A model generated the notes under the pieces. That model had not been told where the DNA came from, made no database searches, and worked only from the letters and a program-made list of their open reading frames with translations. From the NCBI RefSeq assembly GCF_022760805.1, contig NZ_JAIVFL010000001.1, positions 1,922,001 to 1,986,000 of the forward strand: DNA of 64,000 nucleotides, in the 5' to 3' direction. This document shows, piece by piece, positions 9,461 through 18,304 of this stretch; positions within the stretch are counted from its first letter, which is position 1, and the number at the start of each line of letters is the position of its first letter. A program made the position numbers and the translations under genes. This stretch comes from Candidatus Mycolicibacterium alkanivorans. GTDB lineage: Bacteria; Actinomycetota; Actinomycetes; Mycobacteriales; Mycobacteriaceae.

Positions 9461-10278
9461 TGGCCCTCGTCGACCCCGGCCCGGCCTGGCTGTTCTGCCC
9501 GGCCGACCGTCCGGACCGTTTCGAAAAAGCCGCGGCCGCAGCCGATGTCGTCATCCTCGACCTGGAGGACGGGGTGGCGGCCAAGGACCGCGAAGCGGCG
9601 CGCGAAGCACTGCTGACCACCCGGCTGGACCCCGCCCGCACGGTGGTGCGGGTCAACCCCTCCACCACCGAGGACCACAAGCGCGACCTCGAGGTCGTCG
9701 CCCGCACCGCGTACACGACGGTGATGCTGGCCAAGACCGAGTCGGCCGAGCACGTGGCCGCGCTGGCGCCCCTGAACGTGGTGGTGCTCGTCGAGACCCC
9801 GCTGGGAGCGCTCGCGGTGACCGACACCGCCCGGGTGGACAACACCTACGCGGTGATGTGGGGTGCCGAGGACCTCTTCGCCGTGACCGGCGGCACCAGC
9901 AACCGCTACCCCGACGGCACCTATCGCGAGGTAGCGCAGCACGTGCGGTCGCAGAGCCTGCTGGCCGCGAAGGCATTCGGCAAGCTCGCACTGGACTCGG
10001 TGTTCCTCGACATCAAGAACCTCGACGGCCTGCGCGTCGAAGTCGACGACGCCGTCGCCGTCGGCTTCGACGTCAAGGTCGCCATCCATCCCAGCCAGGT
10101 GGCGGTCATCCGCGAGGGGTACCGACCCACCGCCGAACAGGCGCAGTGGGCGCGACACGTGCTGGCCACCGCCCGCGATGAGCGCGGCGTCTTCGCGTTC
10201 GAGGGCATAATGGTAGATGCCCCGGTGCTGCGGCGAGCAGAGCGCATCGTCCAGCTCTCGGCCGATCCCGGCCGTTAG
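9460..10278 (+). CDS. citE: CitE-like beta-hydroxyacyl-CoA lyase
   Basis: 272 residues from ATG 9460, which overlaps the previous stop. A HpcH/HpaI-type TIM barrel: LFCPADRPDRFEKA, VVILDLEDGV with acidic metal ligands, VRVNPS, VVVLVETPLGA and VMWGAEDLFA. It lacks the other citrate lyase subunits, so it is not a citrate lyase. The orthologue Rv2498c was shown to be a bifunctional lyase used both for leucine (HMG-CoA) and itaconate (citramalyl-CoA) breakdown. Position after MCC, the dehydrogenase and the MaoC protein fits that role. Confidence 0.88.
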   Translation: MALVDPGPAWLFCPADRPDRFEKAAAAADVVILDLEDGVAAKDREAAREALLTTRLDPARTVVRVNPSTTEDHKRDLEVVARTAYTTVMLAKTESAEHVAALAPLNVVVLVETPLGALAVTDTARVDNTYAVMWGAEDLFAVTGGTSNRYPDGTYREVAQHVRSQSLLAAKAFGKLALDSVFLDIKNLDGLRVEVDDAVAVGFDVKVAIHPSQVAVIREGYRPTAEQAQWARHVLATARDERGVFAFEGIMVDAPVLRRAERIVQLSADPGR

Positions 10279-10382
10279 CTGGCACTCCGCCACAACGGAT
10301 TTTGCTCTGACCGCCTCCGCACCGAGCAGACCTGAGGTCGTGACGGCCGAACATGCCGTCGACGTGGCCACAAGGAGGCGGC

Positions 10383-11435
10383 ATGGGTCAGTTGGTGCAG
10401 CACATCGCACCGGACGGAACCGCGACAGTGGACTCCGACTACCGCCTGCCGCCGGAAACCTCGGCCTGGCTCTACGAAAACCTGGTCATCGCCCGCGATC
10501 TCGACGGCGAGTTCGTCAACCTGCAACGGCAGGGTGAGCTGGCCCTCTACGCATCGTGTCGCGGTCAAGAGGCCGCCCAGGTCGGTGCGGCGGCCTGCCT
10601 GCGCAAGACCGACTGGCTCTTCCCGCAGTATCGCGAGCTCGGCGCCTTCCTGGTGCGCGGCATCGCGCCGGGGCAGATGGCCGCGGTGTGGCGCGGTTCG
10701 TGGCATGGCGGCCTGGAGTTCACCCGGAAATGCTGCGCTCCGATCGCCATTCCCATCGCCACCCACGCCCTGCACGCCGTCGGCGCCGCGATGGCCGCCC
10801 AGCGGCTCGGCGAGGATTCGGTGACCGTGGCCTTCCTCGGCGACGGCGCCACCAGCGAGGGCGATGCCCACGAGGCGCTGAACCTCGCCGCCGTGGACAA
10901 GGTGCCGTGCGTGTTCTTCGTCCAGAACAACCAGTGGGCGATCTCGGTGCCGGTGAGCCGCCAGCACGCGGCCGTGTCGATCGCGCACCGCGCCTCCGGG
11001 TACGGGATGCCCGGAGTCATGGTGGACGGCAACGACGTCCTGGCCTGCTACGCGGTGATGAGCGAGGCAGCCGCCCGGGCCCGCGCCGGCGAGGGCCCCA
11101 CTCTGATCGAGGCCGTCACCTACCGGATGGGGCCGCACACCACCTCCGACGATCCCACCCGATACCAACCCGCCGACGAGCTCGCCGAGTGGGCCGCGCG
11201 CGACCCGATCACCCGCTACCGCAAGTACTTACAGGACCTCGGCGTGCTCACCGACCGGTTGGAGCAGCGGGTCGCCGCCCGCTCGGCACGGTTGCGGGCC
11301 GAGCTGCGCGACGCGGTGGTCGACGCCCCGGACCCGGACGTGGCCGAGCTCTTCGAGCACGTCTACGCCGAGACCCCGCCGCTGCTGGCGGCCCAGCGCG
11401 AGCAGCTGCTCGCCGAGATGGCGAAGGAGACCTGA
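10383..11435 (+). CDS. bkdA: Branched-chain 2-oxoacid dehydrogenase E1 alpha subunit
   Basis: 350 residues. ThDP-binding E1 alpha fold: FLGDGATSEGDAHEALN with the GDG..N ThDP/Mg motif (last N in NNQWAISV), and the acceptor loop YRMGPHTTSDDPTRY. ATG 10383 is chosen because AAGGAGG (10372-10378) sits 4 bases upstream; an in-frame ATG at 10353 has no such site. The 104-base gap after citE is the only sizeable gap in the run, so a second promoter may lie there. Orthologue Rv2497c. Confidence 0.9.
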   Translation: MGQLVQHIAPDGTATVDSDYRLPPETSAWLYENLVIARDLDGEFVNLQRQGELALYASCRGQEAAQVGAAACLRKTDWLFPQYRELGAFLVRGIAPGQMAAVWRGSWHGGLEFTRKCCAPIAIPIATHALHAVGAAMAAQRLGEDSVTVAFLGDGATSEGDAHEALNLAAVDKVPCVFFVQNNQWAISVPVSRQHAAVSIAHRASGYGMPGVMVDGNDVLACYAVMSEAAARARAGEGPTLIEAVTYRMGPHTTSDDPTRYQPADELAEWAARDPITRYRKYLQDLGVLTDRLEQRVAARSARLRAELRDAVVDAPDPDVAELFEHVYAETPPLLAAQREQLLAEMAKET

Positions 11436-11436
11436 G

Positions 11437-12453
11437 ATGACCCAGATCATCGAACGGCCACCGAAGTTGACCGACCTGCCCGAGGTCACGAGCGTGACCA
11501 TGGCCCAGGCGATCAACCGCGCGCTGCACGACGCGATGGCAGCCGACGATCGTGTGCTGGTGTTCGGTGAGGACGTCGCCACGCTGGGCGGGGTGTTCCG
11601 GGTGACCGAGGGGCTGTCCGAAACCTTCGGTACCCAACGGTGTTTCGACACCCCGCTGGCGGAGTCGGCCATCATCGGAATCGCCGTCGGCCTGGCGATC
11701 CGCGGTTTCGTCCCGGTGCCCGAGATCCAGTTCGACGGGTTCTCCTACCCGGCGTTCGATCAGATGGTCAGCCACCTCGCCAAGTACCGGATGCGCACCC
11801 GAGGTGAGGTCGACATGCCGGTGACCGTGCGGATTCCGTCGTTCGGCGGGATCGGCGCTGTCGAGCACCATTCGGAGTCGACCGAGACGTACTGGGTGCA
11901 CACCGCCGGGCTGAAGGTCGTGGTGCCCTCGACTCCCTCGGACGCGTACTGGCTGCTGCGCCATGCGATCAGCTCCCGCGACCCAGTGGTCTATCTCGAG
12001 CCCAAGCGTCGCTACTGGGCGCGTGACGTGGTGGACTTCGCCGAGCCGGCACCGGCGATCGGTCGGGCCGCGGTTCGTCGGTCCGGTGACGACGTCACGG
12101 TGCTCACCTATGGCGGTCTGGTCACCACCGCGCTCAATGCCGCCGAAGTCGCGGACTGCGACCTCGAGGTGATCGACCTGCGTTCCTTGAGCCCACTGGA
12201 CTTCGACACTGTCGCAGAATCAGTCCGCAAGACCGGCCGCGCGGTGGTTATGCATGAGGGGCCGCGCACGTTGGGCTTCGGTGCCGAGCTGGCGGCGCGG
12301 ATCTCCGAGGAACTGTTTTACGACCTGGAGTCACCGGTGTTGCGCGCCACCGGATTTGACACGCCGTACCCGCCTGCGCGGATGGAGAAGATCTGGCTGC
12401 CCGGGGTCGACCGGCTGCTTGACTGCGTCGAGAAAGTGATGCGACGGCCATGA
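11437..12453 (+). CDS. bkdB: Branched-chain 2-oxoacid dehydrogenase E1 beta subunit
   Basis: 338 residues starting one base after the bkdA stop. Transketolase-like beta subunit: [48 protein letters not shown] and the [10 protein letters not shown] loop that lines the active site. With BkdA it forms the decarboxylating E1 that acts on 2-oxoisocaproate and related 2-oxoacids, feeding isovaleryl-CoA to the upstream genes. Overlaps bkdC by 4 bases (ATGA). Confidence 0.9.
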   Translation: MTQIIERPPKLTDLPEVTSVTMAQAINRALHDAMAADDRVLVFGEDVATLGGVFRVTEGLSETFGTQRCFDTPLAESAIIGIAVGLAIRGFVPVPEIQFDGFSYPAFDQMVSHLAKYRMRTRGEVDMPVTVRIPSFGGIGAVEHHSESTETYWVHTAGLKVVVPSTPSDAYWLLRHAISSRDPVVYLEPKRRYWARDVVDFAEPAPAIGRAAVRRSGDDVTVLTYGGLVTTALNAAEVADCDLEVIDLRSLSPLDFDTVAESVRKTGRAVVMHEGPRTLGFGAELAARISEELFYDLESPVLRATGFDTPYPPARMEKIWLPGVDRLLDCVEKVMRRP

Positions 12454-13553
12454 GCGACTTCCTGGTTCCCGACCTCGGTGAGGGCCTGCAGGACGCCACC
12501 ATCACCCACTGGGCCGTCGCGGTGGGTGACGTCGTCGAACTCAACCAGACCCTGTGCACCGTCGAGACCAACAAGGCCGAGGTCGAAATTCCCAGCCCCT
12601 ACGTCGGCCGCATCGCGGCACTCGGTGGCGCGGAGGGTGAAACGCTGCCCGTGGGAACCCTGTTGGTGCGCATCGACACCGGCCCGGCCGAGCAGCGGAG
12701 GCCGGTTCTGGTCGGCTACGGAACCGACAACGGCATGGACCGCAGCCGCCGGCCGCGCACAGCGCCCAAGGTGCGCAAGCTCGCCGCCGACCTGGCCGTG
12801 GATCTGCACGGCCTTGCGCCCTCCGGAGCCGAGGGCATCATCACTGCCCGGGACGTGCTGGCCGCTGCTGGCCCTGAGGCGGAAACCATTGCGGTACAGG
12901 GTGTCCGGGCTCGGATGGCCACTCAAATGTCGTTGTCGCGCAGCCGAATTCCCGATGCCCACGCCAGCATGCAGGTGGACTGCTCAGCGCTGCTACGGCT
13001 GCGGGACCGGCTGGAGGTCACTCCCTTCGTGCTGACGCTGCGGATGCTGCTGCTGGCGCTGGCGCGCCATCGGCTGCTCAACGCCACATGGATGGAATCC
13101 GAAGGCGGACCGCAGATCCGGATGCATCAGGCGGTCCGGCTGGGCGTGGCGGTGGCCACCGAGCGGGGTCTGGTGGTCCCGGTCGTTGCTGACGCGCACA
13201 CGCTCACCCTGCGGCGGCTCGCAGCCGTCCTCGACGACCTCGTCGAGCGGGCCAGGGCCGGCACGTTGGCTCCTGCGGAACTCGGCGGGTCGACGTTCAC
13301 GGTGTCGAACTTCGGGGCCCTCGGGCTCGACGAAGGCGTTCCGGTGATCAACTATCCGGAAGCGGCCATCCTGGGTATGGGCTCACTGAAGCCCCGGGCC
13401 GTGGTGGTCGGCGACGAGGTGGTGGCGCGGCCGACGATGACGTTGACGTGCGCCTTCGACCACCGGATTGCCGACGGCGCGCAGGTCGCCTCGTTCCTCA
13501 CCTATCTTCGCGGTCTGATCGAGGCGCCGGAGACCGCACTGCTGGATTGTTAG
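12450..13553 (+). CDS. bkdC: Branched-chain 2-oxoacid dehydrogenase E2 (dihydrolipoyl acyltransferase)
   Basis: 367 residues, short for an E2. There is one lipoyl domain ([18 protein letters not shown], with the lipoylated lysine in [10 protein letters not shown] near residue 43). A peripheral-subunit-binding domain follows ([15 protein letters not shown]...[10 protein letters not shown]). The catalytic domain ends with the [12 protein letters not shown] motif (His and Asp of DHRxxDG). No E3 gene is adjacent, so the complex must borrow dihydrolipoamide dehydrogenase encoded elsewhere. Last gene of the bkd unit. Confidence 0.9.
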   Translation: MSDFLVPDLGEGLQDATITHWAVAVGDVVELNQTLCTVETNKAEVEIPSPYVGRIAALGGAEGETLPVGTLLVRIDTGPAEQRRPVLVGYGTDNGMDRSRRPRTAPKVRKLAADLAVDLHGLAPSGAEGIITARDVLAAAGPEAETIAVQGVRARMATQMSLSRSRIPDAHASMQVDCSALLRLRDRLEVTPFVLTLRMLLLALARHRLLNATWMESEGGPQIRMHQAVRLGVAVATERGLVVPVVADAHTLTLRRLAAVLDDLVERARAGTLAPAELGGSTFTVSNFGALGLDEGVPVINYPEAAILGMGSLKPRAVVVGDEVVARPTMTLTCAFDHRIADGAQVASFLTYLRGLIEAPETALLDC

Positions 13554-13674
13554 GGAGCGTGGGTAGGGCGTGTAGCGCCGCCTGCGGCCTCTGCCTGGGC
13601 GACCCGACCGCTTGGGCGTGACCGCCGACGAACGTCGGGCGAGACCACCAAGTTGTCGGGCGCGTGATGTACTG

Positions 13675-13690
13675 TCGAACACATGTTCGA
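13675..13690. promoter_or_regulatory. LexA (SOS) box over the start codon of the DUF222-HNH gene
   Basis: TCGAACACATGTTCGA is a perfect palindrome and an exact match to the mycobacterial SOS box TCGAAC-N4-GTTCGA. It covers the ATG at 13683. SOS boxes at the starts of 13E12-family genes are known from M. tuberculosis. It predicts LexA repression and induction by DNA damage. Confidence 0.85.
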
Positions 13691-14966
13691 ATCACCGGTG
13701 GAGATCGATACCGGTGCGGAAGAGTCCGCGCTGGTCGAACGCATTGCCGCGTTGGAGCGGCTCAAGGCCGCCGCCGCGGCGGGCCAGGCCCGGTTGGCGG
13801 TGGCGTTGGATAGCGCACGCCGGGCGGCGGAGGCGGCGGCCGGGGTGCCGGCTGCCCGGCGCGGTCGTGGGGTAGCCACCGAGGTGGCCCTGGCCCGCCG
13901 GGATTGCCCGGCCCGCGGTGGGCGGCATCTGGGGTTCGCCAAGGCTTTGGTGCACGAGATGCCCCATACGTTGGCTGCGCTCGAGGCGGGGGTGCTCTCC
14001 GAGTGGCGGGCCACCTTGCTGGTGCGCGAGTCGGCCTGCCTCGACGTCGAGGACCGGACACGTCTGGATGCTGAGTTGTGCGCCGATCCGGCCGGTCTGG
14101 AGGGTCTCGGGGATGCCGCCTTGGTGGCCGCGGCCAAGGCGATCGCCTACCGACTCGATCCCCACGCCGTGGTCGAGCGCGCCGCCAAAGCGGCCAGCGA
14201 GCGCACCGTCACCATCCGGCCCGCCCCCGACACCATGACCTACCTGACCGCGCTGCTGCCGGTGGCCCAGGGAGTCTCGGTGTACGCCGCCCTCAAACGC
14301 CAGGCCGATCTGTGCTGTGATGGCCGCTCGCGCGGTCAGGTCATGGCCGACACCCTCCTCGAGCGGATCACCGGCCGCCCCGCTGATGTGCCGGTGCCAG
14401 TCGCGGTCAACGTGGTGATCTCCGATCAAGCCCTCCTCGGGGCCGAACACGCTGCCGCGGTGATCGCCGGCTACGGGTCGGTGCCCTCCGCGCTCGCCCA
14501 GAAGATGCTCTGCGACGCGGTCACTGACGAGCGTTCCCGGGCCACCCTGCGCCGGCTGTACGCTCGACCCGACAGCGGAGCTCTGGTGGCCATGGACTCG
14601 CGCGCGCGACTGTTCCCCAAAGGCCTCGCGCAGTTCGTCGCACTGCGCGACCAACGCTGCCGCACACCCTACTGCGACGCCCCGATCCGCCACACCGACC
14701 ACACCACACCACACCGCCTCGGCGGTGCGACCAATGCACTCAACGGGGCAGGAATGTGCCAGGCCTGCAACCACACCAAAGAAGCCCCCGGCTGGCAGGT
14801 GAGCGCCGACATCGATCAGACCGGTACACACACCACCGAATTCACCACCCCCACGGGGGCGCGTTACCACTCCCGAGCCCCACGGGCCCCGGGCACACCC
14901 CACCAGCAGCCCACCGAAATCGAGATTTACCTCAACGGCGAACTACTCAAAATCGTCGCCGCCTGA
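13683..14966 (+). CDS. DUF222-HNH endonuclease-like protein of the 13E12 family
   Basis: 427 residues. The N-terminal DUF222 region is helical and Ala-rich (ERLKAAAAAGQARLAVAL onward). The C-terminal HNH nuclease motif is RDQRCRTPYCDAPIRHTDH, then HRLGGATNALNGAGMCQACNHTKEA, with paired Cys and the catalytic HxxPH-type His cluster. Such genes are multi-copy in mycobacteria. Start ATG 13683 lies inside the SOS box. It sits where M. tuberculosis has a different gene set, between bkdC and plsB2, so it marks a variable region. Function of the family is unproven. Confidence 0.85.
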   Translation: MFESPVEIDTGAEESALVERIAALERLKAAAAAGQARLAVALDSARRAAEAAAGVPAARRGRGVATEVALARRDCPARGGRHLGFAKALVHEMPHTLAALEAGVLSEWRATLLVRESACLDVEDRTRLDAELCADPAGLEGLGDAALVAAAKAIAYRLDPHAVVERAAKAASERTVTIRPAPDTMTYLTALLPVAQGVSVYAALKRQADLCCDGRSRGQVMADTLLERITGRPADVPVPVAVNVVISDQALLGAEHAAAVIAGYGSVPSALAQKMLCDAVTDERSRATLRRLYARPDSGALVAMDSRARLFPKGLAQFVALRDQRCRTPYCDAPIRHTDHTTPHRLGGATNALNGAGMCQACNHTKEAPGWQVSADIDQTGTHTTEFTTPTGARYHSRAPRAPGTPHQQPTEIEIYLNGELLKIVAA

Positions 14967-15073
14967 CCCCAACGCTTCTGGGCAGCGGCCAGCAGGTCCT
15001 TGAACTCCGGTGATTCGATGGACGCTGCCCGCGGGCGGCGCTTCGGGCGCAACGCAACCGGCAGCCCGGTTGC

Positions 15074-15427
15074 TCAGGGCTTGAGCGGGCTGTAGAAGAC
15101 GATGCCGTTGCCCTTGTTGTCATAGACGACGGCGCGACGCTCGTGGGCGTCGTCGTACGGGCCCTTGACGATGCCGCCGCCGCTTTCCTCCGCGGCCTTC
15201 GCTGCGGCGTCGACGTCGGCGGTCTTGATGCCGACGACGACCTGTCCCGGGATCGGATGGTCGATCTCGGTGGCGAGAGCGAGCGTGACCGGGCCGCCGT
15301 CGAGGGCCGCGAAATGTGTTCCGTCACGGAACTTCAGCGCCATCCCCAGTGTCTCGCTGTAGAACCGGATCGACTCGTCCAGGTCATCGGTGGACAAGAT
15401 GATCATCTTGACTTCATGGTCGCTCAC
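15074..15427 (-). CDS. Glyoxalase/VOC-family protein
   Basis: 117 residues of the vicinal-oxygen-chelate fold: VKMIILSTDDLDESIRFYSETLG, then GTHFAALDGGPVTLALA, and a second half with VGIKTADVDAAAKAAEESG and VYDNKGNGIVFYSP. The start is GTG 15427, because AGGAGG (complement of 15433-15438) lies 5 bases upstream. The frame is also open through the MPT64-like relic to 15679, but that is a chance in-frame join. Substrate unknown; likely an antibiotic-binding or glyoxalase-like small enzyme. Confidence 0.75.
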   Translation of the reverse strand: MSDHEVKMIILSTDDLDESIRFYSETLGMALKFRDGTHFAALDGGPVTLALATEIDHPIPGQVVVGIKTADVDAAAKAAEESGGGIVKGPYDDAHERRAVVYDNKGNGIVFYSPLKP

Positions 15428-15769
15428 GTGTGCCTCCTGTGGCTGAAGCCAGCGCGCCCCCGACAGGTTGGCTGGCAGCGCGATTGTAGCGACTGCGGTC
15501 AGGGTCAGCAGGCCATCCTGGTTGAAGAAGAAGATGATGATCGCATCGTCGGAGATCGCGAACCGCTGGCACGAAGGCGCAGTGAGGTCGTCGGCAGCCG
15601 CCGTCGGAACATGGGTCAGCAGTTGTTGGCGGACTACCGGGTTCGGTACCACCAGCGGGTCTGAGCCGGGCTTGAACACCGTCTCGAAGGTGACCGGCGC
15701 ACGATTGGCCAGACTGTGGGTGAGCGCCTTGTAGGTGGGCGACCGTGGCGCGTTCTCGACGAAATTTGC
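15428..15769 (-). pseudogene. C-terminal relic of an MPT64/TB22.2-like (DUF3298) secreted protein
   Basis: Reading leftwards from the tRNA-Arg 3' end, one frame gives TYKALTHSLANRAPVTFET, VFKPGSDPLVVPNPVVRQQL and FAISDDAIIIFFFNQDGLL. These match the C-terminal half of MPT64-type proteins (typical ...TYDTLW...DPLPVVFPIVQ...NFAVTNDGVIFFFNPGELLP). The N-terminal half, including the signal peptide, is absent. The relic begins at the last base of the tRNA and runs in frame into the glyoxalase gene. It has no start of its own and is not expected to make a secreted protein. Confidence 0.65.
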
Positions 15770-15842
15770 GCCCCCGGCAGGAATCGAACCTGCGACCTAG
15801 GGATTAGAAGGCCCTTGCTCTATCCGACTGAGCTACGGAGGC
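15770..15842 (-). tRNA. tRNA-Arg (anticodon TCT)
   Basis: The complement folds as a cloverleaf: acceptor GCCTCCG pairs with CGGGGGC, D arm GCTCAGTCGGATAGAGC, anticodon loop CTTCTAA with TCT at 34-36, and T arm GCAGGTTCGATTCCTGC. The last pair of the anticodon stem (31-39) is C-T. The 73 bases run to the acceptor end; CCA is not encoded. Its 3' end abuts the MPT64-like relic. Confidence 0.92.
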
Positions 15843-15927
15843 AGCGCGGGGGTAATTCTAGTCGGGCGAATTAGCCACAACCGGGCACCTGCGGTCTTTG
15901 CGGTTTCACATCTGGTTGAGTCCAACC

Positions 15928-16212
15928 TCAAACGGCGGCGAACCTGACCTGCAATCCGTCCAGCAGTCGTTGCACCTCGTTACGCTTTTCCCGCAGCCGC
16001 AGCACCGGTTCGGGGGTGCGCGAGCTGCCCCGGCCGGCGTCCAGGCGGTTGGCCCAGCGCACCTGCGCCATGGCAATGAGCTCCTCGAGTTCAGCGATCT
16101 CTGCCCTCATCACCTCGGCAAACACCCTGGCCTGGGCGGCGTCATTGGGATGGAAGGGGCGTGCCAGCCGGTTCAGCCTGCGCCCGACTGGGTGCCAATT
16201 CTCCAGAAGCAT
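15928..16212 (-). CDS. Small helical hypothetical protein
   Basis: 94 residues from ATG 16212. The sequence is predicted helical, with a likely coiled coil (VFAEVMRAEIAELEELIAMA and VLRLREKRNEVQRLLDGLQ), no signal peptide and no membrane segment. I recognise no family with confidence. Codon use is GC3-rich, which supports coding. No clear ribosome binding site lies upstream. It is upstream of tRNA-Arg on the same strand, in the region that differs from M. tuberculosis. Confidence 0.5.
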   Translation of the reverse strand: MLLENWHPVGRRLNRLARPFHPNDAAQARVFAEVMRAEIAELEELIAMAQVRWANRLDAGRGSSRTPEPVLRLREKRNEVQRLLDGLQVRFAAV

Positions 16213-16557
16213 TCACAAATCGTCCGATGATCCACCTGGAGTTTCCTGACAGTGTTGCGGGCAGGCATGCCGCGGACATCCGGCGTTCACTTTGCTGCAG
16301 CAGCCGAGCTACCTCGTTTCGTGTCGAATTGCGGGCGCGCGGCCAGTGACGATGCGGTCAGCGCGTCAAGGCTCGGAAGAATCCCGTTGGGTTCGACCGC
16401 AATTGGCTATGGTTGTGACGGGCGGCACACACGGAGGGCCCGCGGGCCGCCCCCAACCGGGCAAACGCCTTAGCTTGGCTAAGCGTCAAGGAGTCCCACC
16501 GCGCACGAGCAGTCCGATCGAGCAGGTCACCGCCGCCGCTCTGCGTGGCCTGAGGGC
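16213..16557. other. 345-base gap between the small hypothetical and the phosphoesterase gene
   Basis: No open frame here has convincing codon use or family motifs. The only structured element seen is a short inverted repeat near the right side. The stretch may be decayed coding DNA, but no parent family could be recognised. Confidence 0.5.
16469..16483. terminator. Short inverted repeat, possible hairpin
   Basis: CTTAGC-TTG-GCTAAG forms a 6-bp stem with a 3-base loop, extended weakly by flanking CGC/GCG. There is no T-tract. It lies 75 bases downstream of the leftward phosphoesterase stop, so a terminator for that gene is the simplest reading; a protein-binding palindrome is also possible. 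Confidence 0.3.
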
Positions 16558-18141
16558 TCACGCCGATCCGGTGCGGGGGTCGAGGTACAACGGCGGTTGC
16601 GGCGGCTGGTTGAAGTCGAACATCCCGTTCAGCGATCCGGCGCGGGCGTCGAGTGAGTCGTCGCCGATGCGACCGGTTGACCAGTTGTCTTCGATGAAGC
16701 GCAGGATCGAGGTCTGGTCGGTCTGGGTGTGATCGACGAAATTGGCTCTCGCGTAGGGCGAGATCACCAGCAGCGGAAGTCGCGGGCCGTACCCGCAGCG
16801 TCCCTGGTAGACGATCGGCGCCGCCGTCGGGGCGGTGCACAGCCCGGGGCCGGTCAGCGCGTCGGCGGACGTCGTCGACGCCGACACCACCGGTGCGGCC
16901 TTGTGGTCGTACCAGCCGTCGGAGTCGTCGTAGGTGATGACGATCGCGGTGTCCTTCCACTCCGGCAGACGCTGCAGGCGGTTGACCGTGTCGACGAGGA
17001 ACCGCTGTTCGTCGAGGGGATCGGAGTACTGCGCATGGCCGTCCTGGTAGCCCGGTGCCTTCAGGAAGCTGACGGCCGGCAGGTGACCGGCGTCGGCGGC
17101 GGTCCAGAAGTCCGACAGGTCGTACTGATGGTTGGCCTGGTCGCTGCGGCCGATGGCGTCGGTCGAACCGGGCGGCAGGTGGTGCGGGTTGGCGGTGGAC
17201 GGGTAGTACTGGAACGGCTCGTGGTGGGGGATGTAGTCACCCTTCGTCCCGAATGGCAGCGGGCCGGAGGTTCCGGTTCCGCCGATCGCCGTTCCGACGT
17301 TGTGCTCGGCGCCGCACACCGCGGTGCCGTCGGGTTTGGTCGAGGTGGGCCGGAAGCCGCCCTGGAAGTACCCCCAGGTGATCTTCTTGGCGTTCAGCAG
17401 GTCGCCGATGTTCTTGTTGTTGTTGCTGAGCTGGACCTGATCGCGGCTCGAGCAGTCGTCGCCGAACGGCTGGGAGCCGCCGATCAGCGTGTTCTCGATC
17501 ACCTGGTCAGCGGGGAACGGCTTACCGCCGGGCATGAATTTCTTTGTCACGCCGTGGGTTTGGCCGGAGACCAGGTTCAGGTGGCCGGGTGTCGAGGGGC
17601 CGAACGTCGAGTTGTACGAGTTGTCGCTCATGGCGAAGTGCTGTGCGTAGTTCCACAGCGCGGTCACGGTGTTGCCGTCGTAGTAGCCCATCACCATGCC
17701 CGGTGCGGAGAAGATCGGCGGTTTGCAGCTGGCGATCTCGGTGTGTTCGACGAACCGGTTCATCGCGCCACCGTTGAAGGCCAGCTGTTCGGGGGTGTAG
17801 CCGTGGTCCTGGTCGCAGGTAACGATCTGGCCCGTTCCGCCGAGCCGAACCGGCTGGGACTTGTTCGGGTTGCGGCTGAGCAACTCGGGCGTCAGCCCGT
17901 CGACGGCCGGGGTGTCCGGACGCGCGGTGAACGGCTGCCCGTCGGTGTTCGCGGCATGCGGGTAGGTGCCGAAGTAGTGGTCGAAGGACACGTTCTCCCC
18001 GATGATCACCACGAGGTGGTGGATCGGCGTGGCCGTGTTCGCCGAACTGGTGAGGGCTGGCTTGTCAGCGCAGGAGGAGGCGACGAGCGCGAAGACCGAC
18101 GCGACCACGGCCGCGGCTCGGCGAGGATTCGGATGCCACAC
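16558..18141 (-). CDS. Secreted phosphoesterase of the acid phosphatase/phospholipase C superfamily
   Basis: 527 residues from GTG 18141. The N-terminus is a signal peptide (RRAAAVVASVFALVASSC). The Cys near residue 24 could be a lipoprotein site, although the lipobox is imperfect. Family motifs: HHLVVIIGENVSFDHYFGT with the metal/Thr-Ser nucleophile region, FGPSTPGHLNLVSGQTHG, AVSFLKAPGYQDGHAQYSDP, and ITYDDSDGWYDHKAAP near the metal site. This is the PF04185 family, which includes mycobacterial PlcA-D and Francisella AcpA. An extracytoplasmic phosphatase or phosphodiesterase is likely. It lies outside the block shared with M. tuberculosis. Confidence 0.8.
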   Translation of the reverse strand: MWHPNPRRAAAVVASVFALVASSCADKPALTSSANTATPIHHLVVIIGENVSFDHYFGTYPHAANTDGQPFTARPDTPAVDGLTPELLSRNPNKSQPVRLGGTGQIVTCDQDHGYTPEQLAFNGGAMNRFVEHTEIASCKPPIFSAPGMVMGYYDGNTVTALWNYAQHFAMSDNSYNSTFGPSTPGHLNLVSGQTHGVTKKFMPGGKPFPADQVIENTLIGGSQPFGDDCSSRDQVQLSNNNKNIGDLLNAKKITWGYFQGGFRPTSTKPDGTAVCGAEHNVGTAIGGTGTSGPLPFGTKGDYIPHHEPFQYYPSTANPHHLPPGSTDAIGRSDQANHQYDLSDFWTAADAGHLPAVSFLKAPGYQDGHAQYSDPLDEQRFLVDTVNRLQRLPEWKDTAIVITYDDSDGWYDHKAAPVVSASTTSADALTGPGLCTAPTAAPIVYQGRCGYGPRLPLLVISPYARANFVDHTQTDQTSILRFIEDNWSTGRIGDDSLDARAGSLNGMFDFNQPPQPPLYLDPRTGSA

Positions 18142-18304
18142 ACCCCGAGTGTGGTGCCATCCGGTGTCCGGTTGGTGAACTTCGGTTGTCGGCGCGCAGA
18201 CGGAGGTCGTCACCTTTATGACAGAAGCCGTCCGGTGATCCGGCCAATTGCGCGCCGCGCGCCGACTAGCGTGGGAGGGTGCTGGTGTCGATGAGGAGGG
18301 ATCG

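Noticed and set aside
15074..15679. A 201-residue glyoxalase with an unusual N-terminal extension
   Set aside because: The extension is an MPT64-like relic; a GTG with a good AGGAGG site marks the real start at 15427.
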